A stretch of DNA of 64,000 nt from Chlamydia poikilotherma (lineage in GTDB: Bacteria; Chlamydiota; Chlamydiia; Chlamydiales; Chlamydiaceae), in assembly GCF_900239975.1 (NCBI RefSeq), contig NZ_LS992154.1, positions 248,001 to 312,000 of the forward strand, written 5' to 3'. A program made the position numbers and the translations under genes. The notes beneath the pieces are model-generated. The model did not search any database, was not told where the DNA came from, and worked only from the letters and a program-made list of their open reading frames with translations. Numbering within the stretch: position 1 is the first letter of the stretch; each line of letters begins with the position of its first letter. Positions 1 through 9,480 of this stretch are shown piece after piece.

Positions 1-669
1 AACGAATCCAGTTTCGGGAATAAATAATTGCCAATTAAGGTTTTCTCTTAGATGTTCATAGGAGAGTTCAATACGTGTGTTTTCTGGAGAGAAGTTCGTA
101 AGGTTGTTGAATTCATCTTCAAATCGCACAGTGATATCGAAACGTTTGTTCTTCACAACATAGGAGGGTGTAAAAATCTGGATATGTTTAAGAACATTAC
201 CTCGAATATCCATGGTAAAGATATCAGGCTCATCATAGTTTCCCTTACCTTCGGTATCTACATAAAGATAGAAAGGTTTTCTACGTTGAGTGAATAGCTG
301 AGCACCGTTTCCTGCTTCATCTGTTTGTGGATGTTCTGGAGAAGGCCCGAGAACAATCGTAAGGGTTTCACCAGCTTCTAATTCATAGGGGAGGGTAAAT
401 TCGTATTGATGAACAGGGCTATTGGGAATAGGGATCGTTATACCAGTAAGGATATCCCCTTTAGGCGTTTCTAAATAGATAGTATTGCGAGATTGTTGTA
501 GATCAATAGAGGGAGTCTCCCAATCTATGGGTCTTCCTTGGCATCCCAGGTCAAATTTAAGTTTTGTTCCTTCAGGAAGATAATCAACTAGAGAGTAAAG
601 AAATTTCCAAGTGGATATTTGCCCAGCTCTAGCTACGGAAGGATTAACATAACAAACAGATCTGCGCAT
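1..669 (-). CDS. DUF3604-type conserved chlamydial protein, N-terminal part (cut by window edge)
   Basis: The minus-strand frame is open from an ATG at 667-669 to the left edge, giving the first 223 residues, which begin MRRSVCYVNPSVARAGQIS. The encoded part looks soluble, with no signal peptide or membrane segment, and is rich in beta-type segments. From memory the opening matches the chlamydial family next to rsbV (CT425 position), usually assigned to DUF3604; its function is not established. An in-frame TTG lies 24 bases upstream, but no Shine-Dalgarno sequence supports either start. It is upstream of, and in the same direction as, nothing else visible here, because transcription leaves the window. 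The reading frame is certain; the family name is inference. Confidence 0.65.
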   Translation of the reverse strand, partial: MRRSVCYVNPSVARAGQISTWKFLYSLVDYLPEGTKLKFDLGCQGRPIDWETPSIDLQQSRNTIYLETPKGDILTGITIPIPNSPVHQYEFTLPYELEAGETLTIVLGPSPEHPQTDEAGNGAQLFTQRRKPFYLYVDTEGKGNYDEPDIFTMDIRGNVLKHIQIFTPSYVVKNKRFDITVRFEDEFNNLTNFSPENTRIELSYEHLRENLNWQLFIPETGFV

Positions 670-729
670 AGTAACATAGCGGGTTGGAATCAACTGAAGG
701 CATTATCATATACGAGAAAAAGGTTTTTC

Positions 730-1080
730 TCAATCTTCGTCTTTGCTTAATGCTTGTAAAGCTTCCTGTACGCTATTGAACATTTTAAAATATGAGAGGA
801 ATCCAGTAACGTATAGAGTTTGTTCTATCGTTTTAGGGACACAGGTAAGAACAATTTTTCCGGAATGTTTCCCTACTTGGTGGTAGCTTTGTAAAAGAAC
901 ACGAATGCCAGCACTAGACATATAGTCTAAATTCGTACAATCAAGAACGATATTTTTGATTCCTGAAGATAGAGATTGTGAGATATTTTCTTGTACTTCC
1001 GGAGAAGAGATCCCGTCAAGTTTTCCTTGAAGATGTAAGACAGCAGTGGTTCCGTGCTCTTCTTTGTGGATGTTATTCAT
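730..1080 (-). CDS. rsbV: RsbV-type anti-sigma factor antagonist (STAS domain)
   Basis: A 116-residue single STAS-domain protein. The core segment LDCTNLDYMSSAGIRVLL contains the D-x-x-S-S-A-G loop whose serine is phosphorylated by an RsbW-type kinase. In the family, the unphosphorylated form binds the kinase and frees its partner; in Chlamydia this partner-switching system has been tied to the regulator RsbU and to metabolic control rather than to a classical sigma-B. I start at the ATG at 1078-1080 because GGAG lies 10 bases upstream; an in-frame TTG six codons earlier is the alternative. It lies downstream of the CBS-domain gene's promoter region in the rsbV position conserved between chlamydiae. 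Family assignment is firm; the regulatory target is inferred. Confidence 0.9.
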   Translation of the reverse strand: MNNIHKEEHGTTAVLHLQGKLDGISSPEVQENISQSLSSGIKNIVLDCTNLDYMSSAGIRVLLQSYHQVGKHSGKIVLTCVPKTIEQTLYVTGFLSYFKMFNSVQEALQALSKDED

Positions 1081-1195
1081 TATCGATGATGCTCCCAAAC
1101 CTATGGTGATTTCTCAAGACCTAACTCTCGTAAATCTTTAGGTTTTTTGCAAAGAGATTTTTCTATTCTTTTGTTTCTCTGTATATTATAGGAGG

Positions 1196-2320
1196 TTACG
1201 AAGGAGATATCTTCTTTTTCCTTGGGGTGATTTTGAGTTTGCCTACACTACGTTCTGAGCAAGTGATAATTTCGATATCGAAGTTTTCATGATGAATTTT
1301 CATACCTTTTTGTGGGACAGCACCAACTTTATGAAATACATGTCCCCCTAGGGTATCATAGCTATTTTCATGATGGATTTTTAGATTAAAATATTCCTCA
1401 GCATCAGAGATATTCATACGCCCATCTACGATCCAAGAGTTTCCAACTTTTTTATAAGGAATATCTTCTTGAACGTCATACTCGTCAGCAATTTCACCAA
1501 AGATTTCTTCGATGATATCTTCCATACTGACGATCCCTTCGGTAACACCATATTCATTTACTATGATTGCTAAGTGGCGGTGTTTTTGACGGAATTCTTG
1601 AAGTAGTGAAGAAGCTTTTTTAATTTCCGGGGCATACAATGGAGGTTTAGCCACTGAAGAGACGGGTTGAGAAGAGTCTATAGATTTAGGGTACATGGCC
1701 AATAGATCTTTTACCAGGAGTACTCCGGTAATATTATCGATATTTTTCTTATATAGGGGAATACGACTATAGCCCTCTTCTATGATAGCTGCGAATGCAT
1801 TGCGAATAGGTGTATCTTCTTGAATAGCAAAGATATCTACTTTAGGAATCATAATTTCTCTAACGATCAATTTATCAAAAGATGATACAGCTTCTGACAA
1901 TTGACTTTCCATTTCTGAACTATGAATTTTAGAATTGTCTTCAATGTTATTGATGGAGCGTTGGAAGGGGAGGAAAAACGCTTGAAATAGAGAAGAAATA
2001 AAACATAGTGCGGAGCCAATGCCTCTATCGAGTTTTATGCAATAGGGAAGGAAACCGTAAGCTAATGGAGCTGCAAGGATATAAATTACCCAAAAGGTAA
2101 GAGATAAGCTTCTGGTTGAGAATGTATATTTAGAGTAAATAGTGACTCCTAAAATTCCGTATAAACTGAGTAATACAGAGGCTAGGAGAATAGGGGTATT
2201 TGACTGACAGTGTTGTCGATGCTGTTTATCATCTTCATCTTGTGTTTTGACAGATTTTTGTGTGAATGCCGTCGCAAACAGGAGAATGAGGATAGAAATT
2301 GCTAATAGGAAATCAAGCAT
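1196..2320 (-). CDS. CBS-domain membrane protein of the CorC/HlyC (CNNM-like) family
   Basis: A 374-residue protein with hydrophobic helices at about residues 1-20, 44-62 and 74-92, then a pair of CBS domains (about 150-270) beginning at REIMIPKVDIFAI and ending around the acidic IIEEIFGEIADEYD segment, then a C-terminal CorC_HlyC transporter-associated domain (about 285-365). The family is linked to divalent cation, mainly magnesium, efflux or tolerance; the old haemolysin name is misleading. Its start lies one base beyond the ybeY stop, so the two are translated from one message. It is shorter than many bacterial homologues because the N-terminal membrane domain is small. Substrate is inferred from family only. 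Confidence 0.85.
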   Translation of the reverse strand: MLDFLLAISILILLFATAFTQKSVKTQDEDDKQHRQHCQSNTPILLASVLLSLYGILGVTIYSKYTFSTRSLSLTFWVIYILAAPLAYGFLPYCIKLDRGIGSALCFISSLFQAFFLPFQRSINNIEDNSKIHSSEMESQLSEAVSSFDKLIVREIMIPKVDIFAIQEDTPIRNAFAAIIEEGYSRIPLYKKNIDNITGVLLVKDLLAMYPKSIDSSQPVSSVAKPPLYAPEIKKASSLLQEFRQKHRHLAIIVNEYGVTEGIVSMEDIIEEIFGEIADEYDVQEDIPYKKVGNSWIVDGRMNISDAEEYFNLKIHHENSYDTLGGHVFHKVGAVPQKGMKIHHENFDIEIITCSERSVGKLKITPRKKKISPS

Positions 2321-2321
2321 T

Positions 2322-2798
2322 TTAATCCGATAAAAGCGCGTCTTTTTCTCTTAACATACATAGCGCTTGATTTTCTTTACCTCTCATTTTTTTTCTTTCT
2401 TCAGGAGTTAGATCATCATATCCAAGCATGTGAAGGAGAGAATGCACAACATAACGAGAAATCTCTTCATATAGAAGATCAGAATTTTCAGCGCGATCTT
2501 TCAAAAATCGTATAGCAGCTTTTGGACTAATGAAGGCTTCCCCAAGAATATGAGGTTGAGAGGTAGTTCCTGGAGAATCTATAGGTAGGGTAATAGTATC
2601 CGTTAGTGAAGGATCAGAGAATATTTCATCGTGAAGTTGTGCTAAGGCTTCGTCTTCTAAGAAATAAATGTATACTTGATCCGTCTGAATTTGCCAATGT
2701 TGTAGACAACAAAGGACTAACTTTCGCGCTGATTGTATCCGAATGGGAACATCACTTTGCTTGTTGGAAATACAAACTTCTATAGGAACTTCTTTCAA
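2322..2798 (-). CDS. ybeY: YbeY-type rRNA-maturation endoribonuclease
   Basis: A 158-residue UPF0054 protein. YbeY is a single-strand endoribonuclease acting in 16S rRNA 3'-end maturation and late ribosome quality control. The family metal motif is visible as HSLLHMLGYDD near residues 119-129. The first two histidines are present, but the position usually occupied by a third histidine (H-x3-H-x5-H) is aspartate, which could still bind zinc. The following ERKKMRGKEN segment is typical of the family. It sits immediately upstream of the CBS-domain gene, an association also common in other bacteria. Assignment is firm; the substituted ligand is an observation. Confidence 0.9.
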   Translation of the reverse strand: MKEVPIEVCISNKQSDVPIRIQSARKLVLCCLQHWQIQTDQVYIYFLEDEALAQLHDEIFSDPSLTDTITLPIDSPGTTSQPHILGEAFISPKAAIRFLKDRAENSDLLYEEISRYVVHSLLHMLGYDDLTPEERKKMRGKENQALCMLREKDALLSD

Positions 2799-2818
2799 GA
2801 TAAATCAGCGTAGATTTT

Positions 2819-2980
2819 TTATTTCATTACAGGAGTTTTAGGAAGGCCCGTAGCTTTTTTTGCTGTGGCATCATTCCAACGGCCTAGTTTACGCAAAACG
2901 TCTATTCGTTCAAAACGCTTAAGTACGTTTCTTTTAGTTTCCCCTTTAATGGATTTACCGTAACTACGATGTCGTGACAT
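2819..2980 (-). CDS. Small basic protein of the Chlamydiae/Verrucomicrobia type
   Basis: A 53-codon reading frame beginning MSRHRSYGKSIKGETKRNV and ending TGLPKTPVMK. It is strongly basic, with about a quarter lysine plus arginine, and has no cysteine, so it is not ribosomal protein L36. From memory it matches the small basic protein family shared by Chlamydiae, Verrucomicrobia and Planctomycetes (TIGR04137), which resembles a ribosomal protein in size and charge but has no proven function. It lies 20 bases before ybeY in the same direction and 17 bases after another small basic gene, so all four genes to rsbV could share a transcript. Confidence 0.8.
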   Translation of the reverse strand: MSRHRSYGKSIKGETKRNVLKRFERIDVLRKLGRWNDATAKKATGLPKTPVMK

Positions 2981-2997
2981 AACTGGTACTCTAGTAA

Positions 2998-3159
2998 CTA
3001 ACTAATTTGTGGAATAAAAATACTTTCACTGCTTACAACACTTTTACGTGCCTTGTAAGCGATTCTTGGAGCGGGTTTTGGATGAGTAATTGCATAAATA
3101 GGTTTACGCTTTTTTGGACTCACTGCTCTTCGACGAGCTTGTTTACTCATGCGTGTCAT
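2998..3159 (-). CDS. Second small basic protein, unknown function
   Basis: A 53-codon frame starting MTRMSKQARRRAVSPKKRK and ending VSSESIFIPQIS. The N-terminal half is very basic; the C-terminal tail is neutral and hydrophobic. A second ATG three codons in (3148-3150) could be the true start, and neither has a clear ribosome binding site. I do not recognise a named family, but a short basic gene in this slot next to ybeY is part of the conserved chlamydial gene order. Its pairing with the neighbouring small basic gene suggests a nucleic-acid or ribosome-associated role, which is inference. Confidence 0.65.
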   Translation of the reverse strand: MTRMSKQARRRAVSPKKRKPIYAITHPKPAPRIAYKARKSVVSSESIFIPQIS

Positions 3160-3279
3160 AAGATAACTCGATATTTAATTTTTTAATTCTCCAAAGTGAT
3201 CGAGAGAAAGATCGGAGACTTATAATTAAGGAAAAGGATAATCAAAGGAACGTTTTTTTTCAATAGGATGACCCATTTA

Positions 3280-3942
3280 TCACTCAGGATTTTGGCCTAA
3301 AGCCTCAGCAATTGGAGAACATGAGGTATTGGATTCGGAGGTAAGCACACCACAAGAGATGATATATTTGAAAGCATCTTCAATTTTCATGTCTAAGAAA
3401 GCAATATCAGATTTTTTAAAAAGAGTAAGAAAACCTGAAGTAGGGTTGGGTGTTGTAGGAATAAATACTGTAATCATAGGATCTTCGGGATCATCAGAGC
3501 AAATATTTGGTGCGTTCCCTGCGACGAGGCCAATACAACGTGTTTGTGCATTAGGAAAGGGAACCATAACCACTTGTTTGAATGATCCGGATTGAGATCC
3601 GAAGATTGTTGTCATGACTTGTTGAGCAGCCTTATAGACAGTTTTTATGATAGGGATTTTGTGAAGAACTTTATCGTAAATAGATAGCAAAGATTTGAAA
3701 ATCATTAAACGTGCAAGAAATCCTAGAAGGACTGTAGCAAAGAATAATCCAAACAAGAGGATGATCTGCAAGACAAATTTCAGTAGAGCTTTGTGTTTGG
3801 AATAAAAGCTGATACGTTCGAAAAATCCTGAAACCAGGCCAACAAACGGCTGAGTAAGAAAATTCATTATCATTCCGACAATAGCAAGAGTAATTGCTAG
3901 GGGGAGAAGGATAACCAGGCCTGTAATAAAGTGTTTTTTCAT
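3280..3942 (-). CDS. DUF502 family inner-membrane protein
   Basis: A 220-residue protein opening MKKHFITGLVILLPLAITLAI, with a first membrane helix at about residues 4-28 and a second at about 53-80. A soluble domain containing the family-typical segments KIPIIKTVYKAAQQV and FPNAQTRCIGLVAG follows. These are hallmarks of DUF502 (COG2928), a widespread membrane family of unknown function. The ATG start matches the family N-terminus. The 98 bases downstream hold only a weak hairpin and the short genes beyond it. Family assignment is solid, function open. Confidence 0.85.
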   Translation of the reverse strand: MKKHFITGLVILLPLAITLAIVGMIMNFLTQPFVGLVSGFFERISFYSKHKALLKFVLQIILLFGLFFATVLLGFLARLMIFKSLLSIYDKVLHKIPIIKTVYKAAQQVMTTIFGSQSGSFKQVVMVPFPNAQTRCIGLVAGNAPNICSDDPEDPMITVFIPTTPNPTSGFLTLFKKSDIAFLDMKIEDAFKYIISCGVLTSESNTSCSPIAEALGQNPE

Positions 3943-4126
3943 AAATCACTACTGTTGAGTTAGAGGATTTCTAGTTTTAATTGAACTAAACATAGGAACA
4001 GAGTTTACGATATGACTCTATAATATTTTGTTAGATTTTCCTCACCATGTCAGTGGCTAGAATATTTATATTCCTTATGTTTAATTTTTTTTAGCAATTT
4101 TCAATGCTTTTTTCTCTAAAATTTTT

Positions 4127-4699
4127 TTAATTTTTTATGTTTAGTAAAAATCTCCAAGGAAGATCGCGGTACTCTTCGGCATAATCAATGCCTATGCGAG
4201 GTGTTTGTGTAATTATTCCTGAAACTTTTTCTTTGCTTATATGAAGATTTGGTGAGGTAAGAGAAAGAGTATTATATTCAAGGGTAAGATTGAGTGCTTG
4301 GCAAACTTTTCCTGGCCCATTGGCAAGCAGCTGTTTGGATTTATTTTTCCATTGACGTCTTTCGATCATAGTATCTTCTCCCTCGCGAGGAAGAATAGCT
4401 CGAATCAATACTGCATGCGGAAGATTTTGATCTCCGGTTACTACATTAAATAAAGAGTGTATGCCATAGCAACGATAGATATAAGCAATACCTCCACGGC
4501 TATACATAGGGCTATTTCTTTTTGTTTTCCTATAGTTATAAGCGTGGCAAGCTTTATCATCCGGTCCACGATATGCTTCTGTTTCTACGATAAATCCTGA
4601 AGTTGTTTTTCCTGAGAGTCTGGTTATGAGAATGTGTCCTAGTAATTCTTTTGCTAAATAAAGAACGTCATTGTTTAGAAAAAAACTTTCAGGAAGCAT
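4127..4699 (-). CDS. mpg: DNA-3-methyladenine glycosylase (AAG/Mpg type)
   Basis: A 190-residue member of the monofunctional alkyladenine glycosylase family, which removes 3-methyladenine and related damaged purines. Visible family marks are the catalytic-glutamate segment [16 protein letters not shown], the tyrosine-rich [20 protein letters not shown] segment, and [13 protein letters not shown] near the C-terminus. Its ATG overlaps the rnr stop codon by one base, so it is translated from the RNase R message. Length is normal for the family. Confidence is high. Confidence 0.93.
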   Translation of the reverse strand: MLPESFFLNNDVLYLAKELLGHILITRLSGKTTSGFIVETEAYRGPDDKACHAYNYRKTKRNSPMYSRGGIAYIYRCYGIHSLFNVVTGDQNLPHAVLIRAILPREGEDTMIERRQWKNKSKQLLANGPGKVCQALNLTLEYNTLSLTSPNLHISKEKVSGIITQTPRIGIDYAEEYRDLPWRFLLNIKN

Positions 4700-6735
4700 T
4701 ATTCTGTTTTCCTTTTTCTTCTAGTTCTAGGTTTCCTTTCCGGATTAGATTGTTTTTCCCTACCTGTTTTTGGTGTTTTGGTTACCAAGGACCAGGTAAT
4801 TGCCTGATTAAGGAGGTTCACTTCAGCAAGTTTTACCTCTATTATTGCCCCAGGACGCATTTTGCTTGGAAGATCATCGGGAGAAGTTTTCTTTTTCAAA
4901 GAGTATTCTCTAGGTAATTGCGCTGCTGGGATGCAACCTTCTTGGCAAAACTCTGGAACCGTGAAGGAAATCCCTTCAGGATTTGTTGTAATGATAAAGC
5001 CTTTATAAATTGTTTCGGGTTGTTCTTTTAGGAACTTGTCTAAGAAACGGGTCTTTTTAAGATTTTCAAAAGCAAATTCGGCTTTTGCAGCTATTCGTTC
5101 TTGTGTTGAGCATGCTCTTACGATGTGTTCTAGGCGAGTTTCTTCTATCGACATGGGATGAAATAAAAGTCTATGAACAACAAGATCAATGTAGCGACGG
5201 ATAGGACTTGTAAAATGTGTATAGAAATCGAGTTTTAATCCGTAATGCCCCTTATTTTCTGTTGAATATGAGGCTGTTTTCATGCTCCTGACAAACTGTG
5301 AGTGTAGAATTGATTCTAAAGGATGCCCTGCAGAGCTTTCTTGTAGTAAATATTGGTAATCGGGTTCTTGAGCTGGAGTCATGATAATATCAAAACCCAT
5401 AGCTTTTGCCATCTCTTGGAATGAGAGTAGATTCTCATCATTTGGAGATTCGTGGATTCTAAATGGTAGGGTGACTCCTTGATGGGAAATATGATAGGCA
5501 ATCACTTCGTTGGCTTTAAGCATAAACTCTTCGATGAGTTTATGTGATAGAGTTTGTCGTGTTTCTATAAGAGCTACGGGTTCTTGAAGGTTATCTAGCG
5601 ACATAGTAAATGAAGGCAGAACGAGACGGATACAACCACGTTTTTCTCGAATATCTGCGAATTTTTCGCTTAACTCTGCCATGGCGAGGAGAGTTTTTGA
5701 TATAGGATGGGGCTGTTTATTTTCTACAATCTCATCTACTTCATCGTAGGTCATACGGTATTTACTGCGAATTACGCTACGGAATACTTCGTAATCAGAT
5801 AAATGACCTTCCTTGGTAAAAGTCATAAATACAGATACTGCAAGCCTATCTACATTGGGTTTTAAGCTGCAAAGATTGTCAGAAAGTGCTGAAGGCAACA
5901 TCGGGATTACTTTCCCAGGAAAGTAAATAGAGTTACATCTTCTACTTGCTTCTTGATCTAAAGCAGAATGTGGTGTCACATAGTGAGAAACATCTGCAAT
6001 ATGAACACCAAGAATATAATTGTCGTTGTTATCGTAAGTTAGCGATACGGCATCGTCGAAATCTTTTGCAGTTATCGAATCGATAGTAAAGCATAGGAGA
6101 TCGCGAAGGTCTTTTCGTGATCGTAAGGCTTGACTAATATGTTTCTGTGAGAAATGGCTGGTTTCTTCAATAGCAGCTTCTGGAAAATCTTCTTCAATAG
6201 CATATTCTGCTTTTATACAGGGAAAGTCCGATTTGGCATTGGAGATATTTCCGATAAACTCGAGCATTTCCAATGGAGGAGGTTCTTTAGATTCGGGTTT
6301 TTCCTTCCATGCAGGGGTGCTTAGTAATAAACGATCTCCAAGTTTATAGGAACGTTTTGGGAGAAGTTTTGCTTTTACAGGGATACCTGGTCCTAAAGCG
6401 TTAACACAAACGAGAGCGGTTGTTGCATCAATTACTGAGGTTATAGTTCCTACGAGAACCGTCTTGCCTCTAGACACAACTTGGTGAATTACTCCTTTTC
6501 TTTTTTCCCCTTCTTTAGAATTTGGGAAAAGAGAGACAACTACATGGTCTCCGTCTAGAGCGCCTTTTAGGTCCCTTGCCGGGATAAAAATATCAAAGGG
6601 GTATTCTTCAGGATGGTCAGGAGTAACAAATCCAAAACCTTTTTTGGCATGAACAAATAGGACACCGGAAATTAAGATTTGCTTAGAGCTTCTTCTAAAG
6701 CCTTTAGGTCTTCTTTTTCTTATTTTTTTCACCAA
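4699..6735 (-). CDS. rnr: Ribonuclease R (VacB)
   Basis: A 678-residue 3'-to-5' exoribonuclease that digests structured RNA. It has an N-terminal basic segment, a cold-shock-type RNA-binding region (about 20-90), a catalytic RNB domain (about 210-550) with the metal-binding aspartates in [15 protein letters not shown] and the signature [20 protein letters not shown], an S1 domain (about 575-650) and a lysine/arginine-rich tail. The start is not ATG: the frame opens with TTG (6733-6735) followed directly by GTG. GGAG lies five bases before the TTG and eight before the GTG, so either is possible. The glycosylase gene overlaps its stop codon. Confidence 0.95.
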   Translation of the reverse strand: MVKKIRKRRPKGFRRSSKQILISGVLFVHAKKGFGFVTPDHPEEYPFDIFIPARDLKGALDGDHVVVSLFPNSKEGEKRKGVIHQVVSRGKTVLVGTITSVIDATTALVCVNALGPGIPVKAKLLPKRSYKLGDRLLLSTPAWKEKPESKEPPPLEMLEFIGNISNAKSDFPCIKAEYAIEEDFPEAAIEETSHFSQKHISQALRSRKDLRDLLCFTIDSITAKDFDDAVSLTYDNNDNYILGVHIADVSHYVTPHSALDQEASRRCNSIYFPGKVIPMLPSALSDNLCSLKPNVDRLAVSVFMTFTKEGHLSDYEVFRSVIRSKYRMTYDEVDEIVENKQPHPISKTLLAMAELSEKFADIREKRGCIRLVLPSFTMSLDNLQEPVALIETRQTLSHKLIEEFMLKANEVIAYHISHQGVTLPFRIHESPNDENLLSFQEMAKAMGFDIIMTPAQEPDYQYLLQESSAGHPLESILHSQFVRSMKTASYSTENKGHYGLKLDFYTHFTSPIRRYIDLVVHRLLFHPMSIEETRLEHIVRACSTQERIAAKAEFAFENLKKTRFLDKFLKEQPETIYKGFIITTNPEGISFTVPEFCQEGCIPAAQLPREYSLKKKTSPDDLPSKMRPGAIIEVKLAEVNLLNQAITWSLVTKTPKTGREKQSNPERKPRTRRKRKTE

Positions 6736-6838
6736 CTTTGCTCCATGTCTGAAATTATGATTTTCATGGGTTTACACCTAGCCTTTGTTGGATGTTTTTA
6801 ATGCAAAGATATTTTTATGGATAGGGTTAAAAAGAAAA

Positions 6839-6868
6839 TTCCCTATTTCTCTGCAGAGAAATAGGGAA
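6839..6868 (-). terminator. Terminator of the hrcA-grpE-dnaK operon
   Basis: A perfect 30-base palindrome (TTCCCTATTTCTC arms around TGCA) lies 24 bases beyond the dnaK stop. On the minus strand it is followed by a T-rich run, the layout of an intrinsic terminator. It separates the heat-shock operon from rnr. Confidence 0.85.
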
Positions 6869-6891
6869 TAAAAGATAAGATTTTTAGGATA

Positions 6892-8886
6892 TTAATCGTT
6901 AGGTTTATCTACGATTTCAACATCCGCCTCTTCAATATTATCGTTATTTGAACCTGAGGAAGCAGAATTTCCTGAAGGTGGTTTTGTACTGAAGCTATGT
7001 TTTTTCAAATCTTCTGTATTGATATTAGGACCGCCCTGAGCGTTAGCAGCTGAAGACGCAGCAGCAGATGCGGATTGAGACTGCATAGCTTCTCCAATCT
7101 TTTGCATATGACGGCTCAGTTCTTCGGAAGCTTCTTTGATTTTCTCAACAGGAGCATCTTCTTTAAGAGCTGTGCGTACTTTTTCTATACGTTCTTCGAT
7201 TTCTTTGACTAAAGATTCAGGGATATTTTCTTTATAATCACTGATAGCTTTTTCAGCTCTGAAGATCATGCTGTCAGCTTCATTTCTTGCGTCGGAAGCT
7301 TCGCGGCGTTTTTTATCTTCCTCTTTATTTTTCTCAGCATCATTGATCATTCTTTGGATCTCATCTTCTTTTAATCCAGAGCTTGCTTCGATACGGATTT
7401 TTTGCTCACGACCGCTAGCAGCATCTTTTGCAGATACATGAAGAATCCCGTTAGCATCGATATCGAAAGCAACTTCGATTTGAGGATGCCCTCGAGGTGC
7501 TGGAGGGATATCTGTAAGGTCAAATCTTCCGATTTCTTTATTGTCTTTTGCCATAGGGCGTTCCCCTTGCAAGACAACAATAGTTACTGCAGGTTGGTTA
7601 TCTGCAGCTGTTGAGAAAATTTGTTTTTTCTGCGTAGGGATTGTAGTATTTCTCTCTACGAGGGGGGTCATCACACCTCCGAGAGTTTCGATACCTAATG
7701 AAAGAGGAATCACGTCGAGAAGTAGGACGTCCTTTACTTCACCACCAAGAACACCCCCTTGAATAGCTGCTCCAATAGCAACAACTTCATCAGGATTTAC
7801 GCCTTTATTTGGTTCTTTACCGAAAATGGATTTTACTACGTCCTGAACTGCGGGCATTCTTGACATGCCTCCAACGAGTAACACATCATCAATAGCGCTT
7901 GCGGAAAGTTTCGCATCTGCTAAAGCTTTTTGACATGGAGCTTTTGTGCGTTCAATTAAATTAGAAGCTAACTTTTCAAAATGAGCGCGTGTTAATGTTA
8001 GAGTTAGGTGTTTAGGCCCACTAGCGTCCATAGTGATAAATGGCTGATTAATCTCCGTGGAAGACATGCCTGAAAGTTCGATTTTTGCTTTTTCAGCGGC
8101 ATCTTTGAGTCTTTGAAGAGCCATATTATCTTTGCTAAGATCAATGCCTTCTTGTTTTTGGAATTCTTCGATCATCCATTTAATAATAACTTCATCAAAG
8201 TCATCCCCTCCTAAATGGGTATCCCCATTTGTGGAAAGCACTTCAAATACGCCATCGCCAATCTCTAAGATGGAGATATCAAAAGTTCCTCCTCCAAGGT
8301 CAAAAACAGCAATTTTCTTATCACCAGCTTTATCAATTCCGTAGGCAAGAGCTGCTGCTGTTGGTTCAGGAATAATACGTTTGACATCTAAGCCTGCGAT
8401 ACGTCCAGCATCTTTTGTAGAAGCTCTTTGAGAATCGTTGAAATATGCTGGAACAGTAATCACAGCTTCTGTAACGGGTTCTCCAAGATATGCCTCAGCA
8501 GTCTCTTTCATCTTTATAAGAACTTGGGCACCTATTTCTTCAGGTGTGTATTGTTTTCCATCTACTAGAAAGACCACATCACCATTAGATCCTGAAGCCA
8601 CTTTATATGGGACTGTTTTAATTTCAGATTCCACTTCAGAATGTTTTCTTCCGATGAAACGTTTTGTAGATGCTAAGGTTTTTTCAGGATTTGTGACAGC
8701 CTGTCTTTTGGCAGGAATTCCTACTAAAGTTTCATTTCCTTTGAATGCTACGATAGAAGGTGTTGTGCGTGTTCCTTCCGAAGAGGTAATGACTTTAGCT
8801 TGCCCACCTTCCATTACAGATACGCAGGAGTTGGTTGTTCCTAAGTCTATCCCTATAATTTTACTAGATTTTTTTTGTTCGCTCAT
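6892..8886 (-). CDS. dnaK: Chaperone DnaK (Hsp70)
   Basis: A 664-residue cytoplasmic Hsp70. The ATPase domain (about 1-390) shows the phosphate-binding [11 protein letters not shown], the [13 protein letters not shown] segment, the [11 protein letters not shown] loop and [13 protein letters not shown]. It is followed by the linker and peptide-binding domain start [19 protein letters not shown], a helical lid, and the acidic tail ending [13 protein letters not shown]. It works with GrpE (next gene upstream) and DnaJ (not in the window) to fold and rescue proteins. It is third in the hrcA-grpE-dnaK operon, 30 bases after grpE, and ends at a strong terminator. Length is slightly above that of E. 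coli DnaK because of a Ser/Ala/Asn-rich tail. Confidence 0.99.
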   Translation of the reverse strand: MSEQKKSSKIIGIDLGTTNSCVSVMEGGQAKVITSSEGTRTTPSIVAFKGNETLVGIPAKRQAVTNPEKTLASTKRFIGRKHSEVESEIKTVPYKVASGSNGDVVFLVDGKQYTPEEIGAQVLIKMKETAEAYLGEPVTEAVITVPAYFNDSQRASTKDAGRIAGLDVKRIIPEPTAAALAYGIDKAGDKKIAVFDLGGGTFDISILEIGDGVFEVLSTNGDTHLGGDDFDEVIIKWMIEEFQKQEGIDLSKDNMALQRLKDAAEKAKIELSGMSSTEINQPFITMDASGPKHLTLTLTRAHFEKLASNLIERTKAPCQKALADAKLSASAIDDVLLVGGMSRMPAVQDVVKSIFGKEPNKGVNPDEVVAIGAAIQGGVLGGEVKDVLLLDVIPLSLGIETLGGVMTPLVERNTTIPTQKKQIFSTAADNQPAVTIVVLQGERPMAKDNKEIGRFDLTDIPPAPRGHPQIEVAFDIDANGILHVSAKDAASGREQKIRIEASSGLKEDEIQRMINDAEKNKEEDKKRREASDARNEADSMIFRAEKAISDYKENIPESLVKEIEERIEKVRTALKEDAPVEKIKEASEELSRHMQKIGEAMQSQSASAAASSAANAQGGPNINTEDLKKHSFSTKPPSGNSASSGSNNDNIEEADVEIVDKPND

Positions 8887-8916
8887 GATTCTTACCTAAT
8901 CTCTAGGGGGTTCATT

Positions 8917-9480
8917 TTATTTTTCTACTTCTTCTTTTCCTTGAGGTGCGGGTGCTTTCGCTACTTTGACTTTCGCAACGCGTATGGGACGATCTTCGAT
9001 TTTATAGCCTTTAGAAAATTCTTCCACGATAGTACCCTCAGGGACTTTTGTAGTTTCTTCAGTTTCCACTGCCTCATGTAAAAATGGATTAAATTTTTGT
9101 CCTACTGAGGAGTATTCAATGATACCCTTCTCTTCAAAAACTTGTTTAAATTGTTGTAGGATCATATTGAATCCTAATGCCCAATTTTTCACTTCATCTG
9201 ACATTTGTGACGCAAATCCTAAAGCTTTTTCCATGCTTTCTATAGGCACTAAAAAGTCTATGAGAGCATTTTCTACTGCATATTGCATCATTTCTTGGCG
9301 TTCTTTTTGCATGCGCTTGCGAGCATTTTCTGATTCCGCAAGGACCATTAAATATTTATCGTTTTTTTCTTTTAGCTCCGCTTTTAACGTAGCTACTTCT
9401 TGTTGGAGATCCTGAATCTCGTTATCGGGGGTAGGAACTGAAGGATTTTCTGCCTCATGTTCGTTAGAGGAATCTGTCAT
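8917..9480 (-). CDS. grpE: GrpE, nucleotide exchange factor for DnaK
   Basis: A 187-residue protein with an acidic N-terminus, a long predicted coiled coil (about residues 22-75) for dimerisation, and the family C-terminal region containing [14 protein letters not shown] and [21 protein letters not shown]. GrpE speeds ADP release from DnaK. Its start ATG overlaps the hrcA stop as ATGA, so translation is coupled. An alanine/proline/lysine-rich tail follows the beta domain. Identification is secure from both sequence and operon position. Confidence 0.98.
   Translation of the reverse strand: MTDSSNEHEAENPSVPTPDNEIQDLQQEVATLKAELKEKNDKYLMVLAESENARKRMQKERQEMMQYAVENALIDFLVPIESMEKALGFASQMSDEVKNWALGFNMILQQFKQVFEEKGIIEYSSVGQKFNPFLHEAVETEETTKVPEGTIVEEFSKGYKIEDRPIRVAKVKVAKAPAPQGKEEVEK

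Noticed and set aside
52-297. 81-codon plus-strand frame
   Set aside because: Opposite the DUF3604-type gene, with no start signals or family resemblance.
3671-3949. 92-codon minus-strand frame in another phase of the DUF502 gene
   Set aside because: It overlaps the conserved DUF502 reading frame, and its composition (many tyrosine, cysteine and serine residues) is that of a shifted frame.
8438-8899. 153-codon plus-strand frame opposite dnaK
   Set aside because: It lies wholly antisense to the highly conserved ATPase domain of dnaK, and its sequence looks like a codon-bias shadow with no family features.
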